Origin: Paramicrobacterium chengjingii
GTDB taxonomy: Bacteria > Actinomycetota > Actinomycetes > Actinomycetales > Microbacteriaceae
Assembly (NCBI RefSeq): GCF_011751765.2
Contig: NZ_CP061169.1
Coordinates: 2,666,001-2,730,000 of the forward strand
Reading direction: 5' to 3'
Length of the DNA: 64,000 bases
Shown in pieces: positions 1-8,800 of this stretch. Position numbers and translations under genes: made by a program. Below the pieces are notes generated by a model. That model did not search any database, was not told the DNA's origin, and saw only the letters and a list, made by a program, of their open reading frames with translations. How positions within the stretch are numbered: position 1 is the stretch's first letter; each line of letters opens with the position of its first letter.

Positions 1-1187
1 GGATCACAACAACGTTGGAGGACAGCATCCAGCCCCTCGTTGATGCATGTTCCGCGGGCGATCCCGAGAAATGCGTGCAGCTTAAGGAGACTGTCGCGGG
101 TGTGACGGAGACCTCGAAGAAGGTTGGGGAGGGTGCGTCTGGGGTCTCTGACGGCATGACCAAGTTCAGCGCTGGCATGCAGCCCCTCGCCGACGGCATC
201 GCGAGTGCGGCAGACGGAGCCGCAGCGACCCAAACGGGAGCGAATGACCTCGCCACTGGAGCTTCAGGGCTTGCAGACGGGCTCTCCCAGCTCTCCGGGG
301 GTGCCTCACAGCTCGCCGGCGGTGCGGGCCAGCTCGGCTCTGGCGCCGAGCAGCTGTCGACGGGTGCATCGCAATACGCGACAGGCATCGAGAAATACAC
401 GGGCGGTGTTGTCTCGCTCAGTGAGGCGATGACAAAGCTGGGCGATGGCACTTCCGAGCTCAGCGACGGTGCCGGCTCCCTTGCCGACGGACTTGACCAG
501 GCTGTCGAGCAGATTCCCAATTACAGCGAGTCGGAGCGCAGCTCCCTTTCTGAAGTTGTCGCTGATCCGGTATCGGCCAGTGACGATGAGAGCGCAGCAT
601 TCTCCTTCGGCTCCGGCGGCATTCCGCTCTATGCGGTGATCGCGCTGTGGCTCGGAGCCCTCGCCACCTTCTTCCTGCTGCGGGCAACTCCGCGCGCCGC
701 ACTCGGCTCCACGCGCTCGGCGTTCATGCTGACTCTCCGCTCTGCTCTGCCTGGACTCGTTCTCGGTGTCGTGCAGGGTGTGCTCGTCTCAATCATCGTG
801 AGCATTGCGCAGGGGATGAATTTCGCCGAAGGTCTGGGGTTTGCCGGAATCGCCGCCCTCATCGGAGCATCCTTCTCTGCCGTCAACCAGGCACTCGTCG
901 CGGTGCTCGGGGGAGCCGGACGATTCATCTCAATGATCGTCGGCATCCTCGCCCTCGCGACGGGCGTGATCTCGACCGTTCCAGGTGTGCTCGATCAGGT
1001 GTTCGGGATGCTGCCTGTCAGCCCGGCGCGTGACGCACTAAGCGCCGTGATCATCGGCACTCCGGGTATTGGAGCGGCAATCGTCGCCCTCGCTGTGTGG
1101 CTTATCGGGGCCGTGGCCGCGACGACTCTCAGCGTTGCTCTCAGACGCACGGTCTCTTCCCGAAAGCTGACCGCGATCCCGGCCTGA
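1..1187 (+). CDS. YhgE/Pip-type membrane protein, C-terminal part (possible EsaA-like T7SS component)
   Basis: The reading frame is open to the left edge, so only the C-terminal part is present (at least 390 residues). The first half is a long helical extracytoplasmic region built from repeated L-x-x-G-A-x-x-L units. This is followed by a linker and about five or six hydrophobic segments, ending in a basic tail. The layout matches the C-terminal half of YhgE/Pip proteins, the superfamily that contains the T7SSb component EsaA/YueB. A complete paralogue lies at 45454-47349; both share an IPN-S motif and an ADPV motif just before the membrane domain. The gene converges on the T7SS cluster. Membership in the YhgE/Pip family is well supported; a role in secretion is inferred only from position. 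Confidence 0.85.
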   Translation, partial: ITTTLEDSIQPLVDACSAGDPEKCVQLKETVAGVTETSKKVGEGASGVSDGMTKFSAGMQPLADGIASAADGAAATQTGANDLATGASGLADGLSQLSGGASQLAGGAGQLGSGAEQLSTGASQYATGIEKYTGGVVSLSEAMTKLGDGTSELSDGAGSLADGLDQAVEQIPNYSESERSSLSEVVADPVSASDDESAAFSFGSGGIPLYAVIALWLGALATFFLLRATPRAALGSTRSAFMLTLRSALPGLVLGVVQGVLVSIIVSIAQGMNFAEGLGFAGIAALIGASFSAVNQALVAVLGGAGRFISMIVGILALATGVISTVPGVLDQVFGMLPVSPARDALSAVIIGTPGIGAAIVALAVWLIGAVAATTLSVALRRTVSSRKLTAIPA

Positions 1188-1287
1188 CATCAAACTGGTC
1201 AACGCGTTCGAGCTGGGCTCCGTGCGCTGGTAAACCAACTCGCCGTCACCCTGTTCACGTCGGAGAGTTGAAGGTTCCAAACCACAA

Positions 1288-1332
1288 GCACAGGGCCTGA
1301 GTCCGGCGCAATGCCGGGCTCAGGCCCTGTGC
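1288..1332. terminator. Strong hairpin between convergent genes
   Basis: Arms 1288-1307 and 1313-1332 pair over 20 bp with one T-G wobble (1302/1318) around a five-base loop. The hairpin lies between the stop of the YhgE-type gene and the stop of the convergent WXG100-like gene, so it probably serves as a bidirectional terminator. No long T run follows on either side. Confidence 0.75.
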
Positions 1333-1374
1333 AGTTCAGATTTAGGCTGAACCGATGAATCGGCTACCGCCGAA

Positions 1375-1653
1375 TCAGATTCCCGTGGCGTCGAAGTCAC
1401 CGACACTGCTTGACTTCTGGCGAAGCCCGGTGCCCATCTCGTTGATGCCGTTGATCGCCTGGTCGATCCCGCTGTTCAACTCGCGGTATCCCTCGCCGAA
1501 GCGATCCGATGCAACCTCGGTAACGAATCCTTCACCCAGCAGGTCTTCGACCTTGCCGAGGAGCGTGTTCAGCTCGGTGCGGATGTTCTCAGCACCGGTG
1601 TCGAGCGCTCCAGCCGTCGCCTCGACCTGTTCGTGACTAAAGTGAAAAACCAT
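1375..1653 (-). CDS. WXG100-like small secreted protein (paralogue 1)
   Basis: A 92-residue, almost entirely helical protein with no signal peptide: two helices joined by a turn near residue 50. It is a close paralogue of the product of 5473-5757. Both start MVFH, both carry LLGEGFVTEVAS, and both have R-F-G-[ED]-G-Y where ESAT-6/WXG100 proteins have the W-x-G turn, so the hallmark tryptophan is replaced by phenylalanine. It is the last gene of the T7SS cluster and has its own promoter-like sequence upstream. Expected role: a small T7SS substrate, probably exported as a homo- or heterodimer. The family call rests on size, fold and context rather than on the motif. Confidence 0.75.
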   Translation of the reverse strand: MVFHFSHEQVEATAGALDTGAENIRTELNTLLGKVEDLLGEGFVTEVASDRFGEGYRELNSGIDQAINGINEMGTGLRQKSSSVGDFDATGI

Positions 1654-1693
1654 TCTGGCAACCCCTTCTCGTTATTCTTCAACGTCTGGAATC

Positions 1694-1723
1694 TAGTTAA
1701 CCGCGTGAGTCTTATCCTGCCAA
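1694..1723 (-). promoter_or_regulatory. Sigma70-like promoter for the WXG100-like gene
   Basis: On the minus strand a -35 element TTGGCA (1718-1723) and a -10 element TAACTA (1694-1699) are separated by 18 bp. They sit about 40 bp upstream of the WXG100-like start at 1653. This suggests that this gene can be transcribed separately from the upstream T7SS genes. Confidence 0.5.
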
Positions 1724-1742
1724 TGGGTAGGAGTCCCCACCG

Positions 1743-2615
1743 CTACTCGGGCACTACCCGTTGGTCTCCCGTACCGGCAATTTCACGGAGCATCAACACA
1801 GCCACATCCCTGGAGATGCGCCCGTTTTCGTACAGACCTTTGATGCCCAAAAGCGTCCGAGCGCGAAATGTGCTGGCGTCGAAATCGTCGCGCTTGCGCA
1901 CTATCTTCGCAACGTGCTCACGCAGCTTCTCGTCGAACTCGCGCCCGTCCGGTGAATCACCGTGAATGGTCTGAATCAGCGTCGGTCTCTTCGCTACCCA
2001 AAAGTAGAGCGCAAGGTATCCCGCAGCTGTCACTCCGGCGAGCACAACGCCCACTTTGGCACCCGGCACAATCCACAATCCGACGCTTGACACGTGCAGA
2101 CTCATCACCACGACACCGAGCGTGAACAAGACCGTGTACACGATCAGCAGAAATGGCGAATACGGAAGTGATCGGGGTGAGCTCCGCCTCTCGATCACGA
2201 CTGAGGCGATCAGCGATGCAACACCGAGAATCCCCGTGATCAATGTGGGCGTTCCAACGTCAAGAAAATAGTCATCCAGATCGGTGAAGGAGCTGGGAAG
2301 GAATAACACGCCAACCGTGACGGTGAGCAAGATGATGATGGTCACCACGGCAATCTTCTTTGGCTGGTTCGCGTCCTTGCGGGCGATCGACATGCGCCGG
2401 TCAAGATCCGACTGGAGTACGTTGAGGATCTTGCTCTCTGATCGTCCGGAAACCGACGCTTCCAAGGCTGTGAGAAGTTGACGCGGCGACGCCCACTGCG
2501 GCAGCGTGAGGGCATGCCGAGTACTCGCAGAGGAATCTGTCGAAACTGAAGCGACGTTCGCGGCCTCCGGCACGTGCCGAAGAACATCCTGCCAATTCGA
2601 ACGTTCGTCGCTCAT
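1743..2615 (-). CDS. Four-helix membrane protein of T7SS cluster, function unknown
   Basis: A 290-residue protein I do not recognise. Residues 1-85 are soluble. Four hydrophobic segments follow (about 87-107, 122-142, 155-175, 183-208), and then an 80-residue polar C-terminal domain rich in charged residues. The stop is 89 bp before the second WXG100-like gene, and the start is 9 bp after the 193-residue gene, so it belongs to the cluster. The membrane topology suits an accessory channel subunit or an immunity protein that acts in the membrane, but neither is shown by any motif. The coding region is clear; the function is unknown. Confidence 0.75.
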   Translation of the reverse strand: MSDERSNWQDVLRHVPEAANVASVSTDSSASTRHALTLPQWASPRQLLTALEASVSGRSESKILNVLQSDLDRRMSIARKDANQPKKIAVVTIIILLTVTVGVLFLPSSFTDLDDYFLDVGTPTLITGILGVASLIASVVIERRSSPRSLPYSPFLLIVYTVLFTLGVVVMSLHVSSVGLWIVPGAKVGVVLAGVTAAGYLALYFWVAKRPTLIQTIHGDSPDGREFDEKLREHVAKIVRKRDDFDASTFRARTLLGIKGLYENGRISRDVAVLMLREIAGTGDQRVVPE

Positions 2616-2624
2616 AAGCTCCTT

Positions 2625-3206
2625 CTAGACGGGCGGATCAACGCCAAGGCTACCAGCCAAGGCAACGGCGTCCTCGAATACCACACCGATCATATGGGTG
2701 CGTGTGTCGACGATGTCCACGATCACGAGCACCTCATCTTCAACACGTGCGACACGTAAGCTACCGGCCACCAGCGCCTCATCTCCGTCGACCTGGAGAG
2801 GAATGGTGTAGGCAACGCTGACGATGCGCTTTCCGTCGACGGCCTCGTGCTCGACAACTCGAGGGAACGAATAGTTGGCGGCATCACCGACGAGCAGCTC
2901 CTCCACGGAGGTGACCCCGTCATACTCCATGATGTAGCTGTGTGCGACGGTCTCCGTGCCGAACTCGCGCGTGAAGTACCAAAACTTGCGCGAAGCTACC
3001 CTGTGGTGCACGCCGACGACGACTCGCGCCGCTCTCTCCGTGCGCTCCCTCAACTGGGCTTCGCCTGGTAGCCCGTCTGTGGCTTGAAAAGAGAAACCTT
3101 TCACCCACTGTTCTGCGTCGACGAACGGACCAGACGGAAATTGGATGGGAACTTCGATCCATGTTTCGTGATCAAAATCGACGTCATTCATGCTCGACGT
3201 CGTCAT
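2625..3206 (-). CDS. Conserved-looking soluble protein in T7SS cluster, unknown function
   Basis: 193 residues, mixed alpha/beta with alternating hydrophobic strands in the second half and no signal peptide or membrane segment. I do not recognise it. The start overlaps the stop of the upstream 208-residue gene by ATGA, indicating translational coupling and probably a shared task. Two soluble coupled proteins next to a candidate secreted protein would fit a substrate-specific chaperone pair (as EspG does in ESX systems) or an immunity protein. No similarity to EspG can be claimed from the sequence. Confidence 0.7.
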   Translation of the reverse strand: MTTSSMNDVDFDHETWIEVPIQFPSGPFVDAEQWVKGFSFQATDGLPGEAQLRERTERAARVVVGVHHRVASRKFWYFTREFGTETVAHSYIMEYDGVTSVEELLVGDAANYSFPRVVEHEAVDGKRIVSVAYTIPLQVDGDEALVAGSLRVARVEDEVLVIVDIVDTRTHMIGVVFEDAVALAGSLGVDPPV

Positions 3207-3829
3207 GGTTTCCGCACCCAGTTGAATGTTCCGGCGATGGCGTCGAAGAGTTCGCTCACAATGCCGATCAGATCACTCTTCTCTTCTCCAGTGGGAACGA
3301 GCAGAGTCGCGCTGAGCATCAGCGGCGCACGCCCGGTTGATTTCGGTGCCTCAAACAAATGATGAACTGTCAGCGCACCGACACCGACGTCGCCTTCTGG
3401 AAACGTCGTCTGCCGTTCTTCCCACCGCCAGATCGCAAGCTCGTTCTCGGTGCGCTCCTCAAGTTCGAACCGCTTCATCAGTCTGGTGCGAAAGTCATCA
3501 AGCTGATGCGCCCCGCCGAGAGGCGCTGGCAACACCACCATGGATGCCGGAAGGAGCGTGCCGTCGATGGGTTTGACCGGGAGATAGATCGACGACGCAC
3601 GGCGTTTCTTCATGTCCATGAACATTCGGTGAGTCAGCGCTCGATAGTACATGTAATCTTTGGCCAGACCGCGAGGCTGAAATACCTGCTTCAGGCTCGC
3701 GACGAATGTCTTCTCTGCGTCGTCGTCGACGGCGAAGCGCTTCCACCCCGGCGGGAAGAGGAGCGAGTACGTCACAGACGGTCGCCCTGCCCCGGACGTT
3801 GCACCCTTCAACTCTGATTTCAGATCCAT
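3203..3829 (-). CDS. Soluble protein in T7SS cluster, unknown function
   Basis: 208 residues, no signal peptide or membrane segment. The pattern of short strands with a P-P-G-W motif near residue 28 and a long charged helix (about residues 120-140) suggests a mixed alpha/beta fold. It lies between the 407-residue candidate secreted protein and the 193-residue protein, and overlaps the latter by four bases. I do not recognise the family. By position it is a candidate chaperone or adaptor for the neighbouring substrate. A neutral label is safer than a functional one. Confidence 0.7.
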   Translation of the reverse strand: MDLKSELKGATSGAGRPSVTYSLLFPPGWKRFAVDDDAEKTFVASLKQVFQPRGLAKDYMYYRALTHRMFMDMKKRRASSIYLPVKPIDGTLLPASMVVLPAPLGGAHQLDDFRTRLMKRFELEERTENELAIWRWEERQTTFPEGDVGVGALTVHHLFEAPKSTGRAPLMLSATLLVPTGEEKSDLIGIVSELFDAIAGTFNWVRKP

Positions 3830-3859
3830 GTCGGCCCCGTTCTGACGATGTGGCCCACG

Positions 3860-5083
3860 TTAGTAGCCGGCGTTCGCCTCGTTGTACGGTCTGTCGAATA
3901 TGAGCTGATTAGAGTAGTCCCTCGTACTCGTGTAGAGCCCGTTCAACGACGAAGCGTTGTTCACCGCGTCCATGACGGTCTGCGGGTGGGTCAGGCCATA
4001 TATGTTATGGGCAGCGTTGTTCATCGCCGTCGGCGCTACAGGAACCCGAGGAGTCACCATCCCGAACTCGTTGCGCACCGGGATGCTTCGAGGGCCAGCT
4101 GTGGCATTGCGCCAGGCGCCGCTCAGCTCGCTGACGGTTTGCCTGCCAGATCCGCGACCCGCAGCGCGCAGCCCTCCAACCAGGTCGTCGCCGCCTCGTC
4201 CCATTGCGTTCACAAGTCCTCGGCCACCGCGCCCGACTATTCGGGTGACACCTCCGCCGAATGGAATGAGGCCGACGGCACCGATTATGACATCTCCCCA
4301 GGATCCCTCTCCCTGAGTCAGCGCATAGATATCTCGGCTCAGCTGCACAACAGCAACAACGGTTGTGACGATCAGGATGATGCCCGCGATCGGTCCCGAG
4401 ACAAAAATCGCAACGACAGCAAGGACGAAGCAGATAGCGTTCAAGACCTTCATCAGGTCGGCGAACCAACCATCGTTATTGTCGGCGTTTGCAATCGCTG
4501 TCTCGATGCCCTTAACAGCGGCGTCGTAGCCTTCTTCCCACGTCACATAGTGGCCGTCGAATTCTCCCCACAGTCCTTCGAGCGTGGAACGTGCCGTCGA
4601 GAGTGCGGACTCAGCATCGGTCAGATCACTCTGAGCCGATTCTTTCTCAGCATCCGAGGCTTCTTCTTCCCAGATCCAGGTGGTGTTGTTGTCTGAGACT
4701 GCGCCCTGGGCATCGTTTCTGGTTTCAGCTGCCGTCGAGACACTGGTCTGAGCAGTCTTGATCTCTTCGACCAGGGGATCGATGTCGCGCTTTGCCGCGC
4801 GGAGGATCTCGGCGTACGCGATCAGAGCTTTACCCGTCCCGGTGTACCGTATTCCCGCATCGCTGAGGTCGCTGTGAATGTCGTTGGACGCCTCTCGAAC
4901 CTTGTCGACGGCCTCACTGATCTGATGTGTGCCTTCGCCGATCTTCTTCAACGCCGTGGCAGTAGTCTCCATCGTCTCGCCGAGCTCTTTAAGGTAGTCA
5001 CCCCGCGTATCGATGTCATCAGGTTCTCCGTCGAGACGCATGAGCGTGTGGTTCTGCGGAGAGACAATACCGAGACAGTCCAT
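3860..5083 (-). CDS. Candidate T7SS-secreted protein with long helical N-terminus
   Basis: A 407-residue protein in three parts. Residues 1-215 are a long coiled-coil-like helical region (repeated A/E/D-rich heptads, as in LXG or large WXG substrates). Residues about 220-295 are strongly hydrophobic (three candidate membrane-insertion segments). Residues 300-407 are a Gly/Arg-rich then Asn-rich tail. There is no Sec signal peptide and no recognisable nuclease, ADP-ribosyltransferase, deaminase or lipase motif in the tail. The architecture, and the position directly after two small helical partners, fit a T7SS substrate. It could be a pore-forming effector, a structural substrate or a toxin of unknown class. 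Confidence 0.7.
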   Translation of the reverse strand: MDCLGIVSPQNHTLMRLDGEPDDIDTRGDYLKELGETMETTATALKKIGEGTHQISEAVDKVREASNDIHSDLSDAGIRYTGTGKALIAYAEILRAAKRDIDPLVEEIKTAQTSVSTAAETRNDAQGAVSDNNTTWIWEEEASDAEKESAQSDLTDAESALSTARSTLEGLWGEFDGHYVTWEEGYDAAVKGIETAIANADNNDGWFADLMKVLNAICFVLAVVAIFVSGPIAGIILIVTTVVAVVQLSRDIYALTQGEGSWGDVIIGAVGLIPFGGGVTRIVGRGGRGLVNAMGRGGDDLVGGLRAAGRGSGRQTVSELSGAWRNATAGPRSIPVRNEFGMVTPRVPVAPTAMNNAAHNIYGLTHPQTVMDAVNNASSLNGLYTSTRDYSNQLIFDRPYNEANAGY

Positions 5084-5111
5084 GAGTTGAATTCACTTCC
5101 TTTGTCGAAAA

Positions 5112-5465
5112 TCAGACGGCGGCGTACGGAGTGTTGTTGCTTCCGGGCTCAGAGAGTGCAGAATGCTCGCTCGTCTCGAGCTGACTGGCAAGATTCGCGT
5201 CGTAATCGTCGTAAGCCGTGATGATGTCGTGAATGTGCTCTCTCAGCTTTCCAAGAGCGTCCGAGAGCTCTGACCGGTTGTCATTCCAGTCCTTCTCGAA
5301 GTCATGCACCTTGTTGCGCAACTCTGTGTCGTTGAACGGTGTTCCCACCGATTCCTCGGCGTCATCGTTGCGGTCGGCGACCTCGGCGAAATCATCCACT
5401 GCCAATTTGAGGTTGGATTGAACTTCACGCAGATCTTGCATGTTGAGCCAAATCTTGGCAGGCAT
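5112..5465 (-). CDS. Helical WXG100-like partner protein
   Basis: 117 residues, all helical, no signal peptide. A tryptophan in D-W-N-D-N-R at about residue 69 lies where two helices should turn, followed by a long amphipathic helix and a disordered Ser/Asn tail. Small proteins of this shape are common beside WXG100 genes in actinomycetes. It begins 8 bp after the stop of the WXG100-like gene at 5473-5757 and precedes the 407-residue protein. It may be a heterodimer partner or a targeting factor for that larger protein. Family placement is by shape and context only. Confidence 0.7.
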   Translation of the reverse strand: MPAKIWLNMQDLREVQSNLKLAVDDFAEVADRNDDAEESVGTPFNDTELRNKVHDFEKDWNDNRSELSDALGKLREHIHDIITAYDDYDANLASQLETSEHSALSEPGSNNTPYAAV

Positions 5466-5472
5466 TACAGGG

Positions 5473-5757
5473 TCACCCTTCCGCTAACTTGTGGTCGAAC
5501 TCGCCGGATTTCTCGGCGATGGTGCGCAGTCCAGTCGCCATGTCACCGATTCCGCCAATAGCCTTGATGGTGCCTTCTGTCAGCTGCCTGTAGCCATCCC
5601 CGAAGCGCTCCGACGCTACCTCCGTGACAAAGCCTTCCCCGAGCAGCTTTTCTACCTTCGTCAGAAGGTCATCGACGGCGGTCACTATCGACTCGGCCCC
5701 GGTATCGAGCACTTTGGCGGTGGCGTCCATCTCGCTGAAGTCCATGTGAAACACCAT
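5473..5757 (-). CDS. WXG100-like small secreted protein (paralogue 2)
   Basis: 94 residues, two predicted helices, no signal peptide. It is a paralogue of the 92-residue protein at 1375-1653: same MVFH start, same LLGEGFVTEVAS stretch, and R-F-G-D-G-Y in place of the canonical W-x-G turn. It lies about 100 bp downstream of the EssC-type ATPase gene, the usual place for a core T7SS substrate. The two paralogues flank the accessory genes, so they may form a heterodimer or serve different substrates. Confidence 0.8.
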   Translation of the reverse strand: MVFHMDFSEMDATAKVLDTGAESIVTAVDDLLTKVEKLLGEGFVTEVASERFGDGYRQLTEGTIKAIGGIGDMATGLRTIAEKSGEFDHKLAEG

Positions 5758-5858
5758 GACTTGACCGCTCCCCTCTCACTATTGGCACGCTTTACTGTCT
5801 ACACGCTAACCAAAACTGCCCACTTTGACGATGGGGACTACTCCCCGAAATACTCCTT

Positions 5859-8800
5859 TTACGGCGAGACAAGCGGCACCTGCACACGCAGGACCTGCCC
5901 GTTCTGCACCATGAACCCGCGACCCTCCGGCGACTCGTGCCGAGCAACCCGCGGGAACGGCGTCTTGAAGATCGAGTCACCGTCATGGGTATCCGGTTTC
6001 AAGACGATTCCGGCCCTACCCGCTTTCATCTCGCCAATCAGGCCGATACCCGACGACAGATTGGCAACGTCAGCCTCGGTGATCAGAAGGTGGTCACTCC
6101 GATTGACTCTCTGCGCGAGAGTCACCAACGGCTTGTCTGCCGCCGACCCGTTGAACTGGGTGAGGTTCTCCACGACGATGACCAATTTGTCTGTGATCTC
6201 TTCGTCACTGACAATCTCGGTCAGTTCTTTCACGAGCTCAATGACGTCGTCAGTGCGCACAGCACTGCGTGTCCACTCCATGTCATCTGCGAGTTTCGCA
6301 CGACGACCGGCGATGTGGAAGAGCTTTGCGCCTGGATCCCACGCTTTGATCGTTCGGGTCAGTGCGCGAAGGGTATTTGTCTTCCCGCTTCGCGGAGGCC
6401 CCCCGATCATGAACGTTCCGATCGGCTCGAACCCGCACGGTGCGAGCGTCTCTTCCGAGATGCCCGCGACGGGGAGATCGTTGACCGCATCGGGCATGTC
6501 TTCGATCGGTGCTTCCTTCGGCAAGGCACCCACCTCAGGAGCTCTGCCGACGCCCCGCTCGACCAGCTCGGCAGCAAGCGACTCGGTCGCTCGCGTCTGT
6601 TCCGAGACGTTTGCCGTTCCGCCGATCACGGCAAGTTGTGTCTCATAGCCGTCGACGACGGCGCGCCCCGGAGGCGAGCTTTCGTCGAGCACGTCCTTTG
6701 GCGCACCAAGAAGCTGGTATGACGCTGGGTCGGGCAAGCGCAGAATGGTGCGGCGCTGAATCGCCGCCGAGACAGCGCTCGGAACGCTCCCGCTGCGATC
6801 GGCAGTCAGCACGACGTGCATGCCAAGTGGCCGCCCTTCGCCGAGCAATCGAATGAAGGCATTGTAGAGAGGAGCGCGCGCAAGTGTTGTCTCATACTCA
6901 GAACGAAAACCGCCGAAGCCGTCGAGCAGTAAGAGTATCCGCGGTTCGCGGGGGACGCCAGCGAGTTCCCGGTACTCGGCGATGCTTCCGGCGTTGACGT
7001 TAGAGAATTCCTCTGACCGACGATTGAGCTCGCCGCGCAAAGTCTTCAGGAGGCGGGACACCCGCTCGTAATCGTCCCCGGGCACAACAGATCCGACATG
7101 CGGCAGTGCCTCGATCGAGCGCAGCGCCCCGGTTCCGAAGTCCATTCCAAAGACGTGCACTGGGCCACCCTGGTCGCCCAGCACCGAGCTGATGGCCAGC
7201 GTACGCAACAGTGCAGTCTTGCCTGTTCCTCCGGTCCCATAGATCGCCATGTGCCCATCGCGGTCTGGAAAGAAGTAGCTCGGCTCCTGAGCCTGCTTTT
7301 CCGGTCTGTCACTGACTCCCATCACGATCGCCTCGTCGGAGCGATGCGGCAGTTCAATGAGGTCGTACGTCTCGGGCAAATCGTCAAGCCAGGGGCGGCG
7401 AGGTTCGGGAATCCGAGCGTCCTTGGCCGCCGCGACGAACGAGGCAACCATCCGCGTCTGATCGTTCGGACCCAGATCTTCCTCGACTTCGTGGGCGTCG
7501 CTTGTGGCCTCCGATTCCCACGGGATGAGAGTTCCGAAATGGAACTCAGCGACGTCGACTGCACTCTTCTCAGGCTCGTCCGACGTCCATCCACCCGCAT
7601 ACCCCGATTGAAACGGAATGAGTCGGCCAGGACCGGTCTTTGCAATGCCTCGACCAGGAATCGTCGGGTCGAATGTGCCCGCGATAGCGTCGCCGACGAC
7701 GTCCTTCGAATCGCTCTCATCTGCCATGCGCAACGCCACACGCAGGTTCGTGTTCGCACGAAGGTTGTCTTTGATGACACCGGCTGGCCGCTGGGTCGCC
7801 ATAATCAGGTGGATGCCGAGAGAACGTCCGCGCTGAGCAATGTCAACGACGCCGTCAACGAACTCGGGAACCTCGCCCGCGAGAGCGGCGAACTCGTCAA
7901 TGACCAGCACGAGAGCAGGAGGGCACTCGGGGTCGCCACGTTTCTCGAGTTCAAGAAGGTCTTTCGCCTTCTTCCGGTTCAGCAAGTGCTCGCGGAAGTG
8001 CAGCTCGGCCCGCAGACTCGTGAGGGCACGGCGCACCAGATGCGGGCTGAGATCGGTGACCAGGCCCACGCAGTGCGGCAGATTGACGCACTCGGCAAAC
8101 GCCGATCCGCCCTTGTAATCGACGAAGAGGAACGTCACGCGGTCAGGACTGTACTCCGCCGCCATGCCGAGCACCCAGGCCTGCAGAAATTCCGATTTGC
8201 CCGAACCGGTTGTTCCACCGACGAGTGCGTGCGGGCCTTGTACTCGAAGATCGAGGTGCATCGCGTCGGGAGACCCCTGCCCAATGAGTGCCCGCAGCGT
8301 GCCGGCTCTCTTCCTGCGCACGGGTGCACCGCCGCTGCGGTCGATAATCGACGCGTTCTGGTGCCAGCGCTCGAGAGCAGCCTGCGGGTCGTCTGCGAGG
8401 TCGGAACCCGTGAGAGAAAGCAGCGACACGCTGCGAGGAAGGTCGCTCGAGTCGGCGATCACAGCACCGGCATCGACAACGGGAGCAAGCCGCCGGGCCA
8501 GCACCGTTGCGTAGTGCTGAGAAACGCCCTCGACGTCGACATCGTCAACCGTGCGCCCCTGGCGGACGAAGCTGACCTGAGCGTGGTCAAGGCCGGAAGC
8601 CACGTCAACGACGGTTCGGCAGGCCGCGGGCAAAGCCTCGATGGTCGGGGCCATCCAGATCGCGTAGATTCGTGCTTCGGCAGCTCGTTCAATCAGCTGC
8701 ACGAGTCGCGCGCGATCCACGTCGACGTCGTTATCGATGAACATGATGAGAACGGGAGTCTCTGGCTCGAAGTCCGACTCGAATTTGTCGTCGCCGACCT

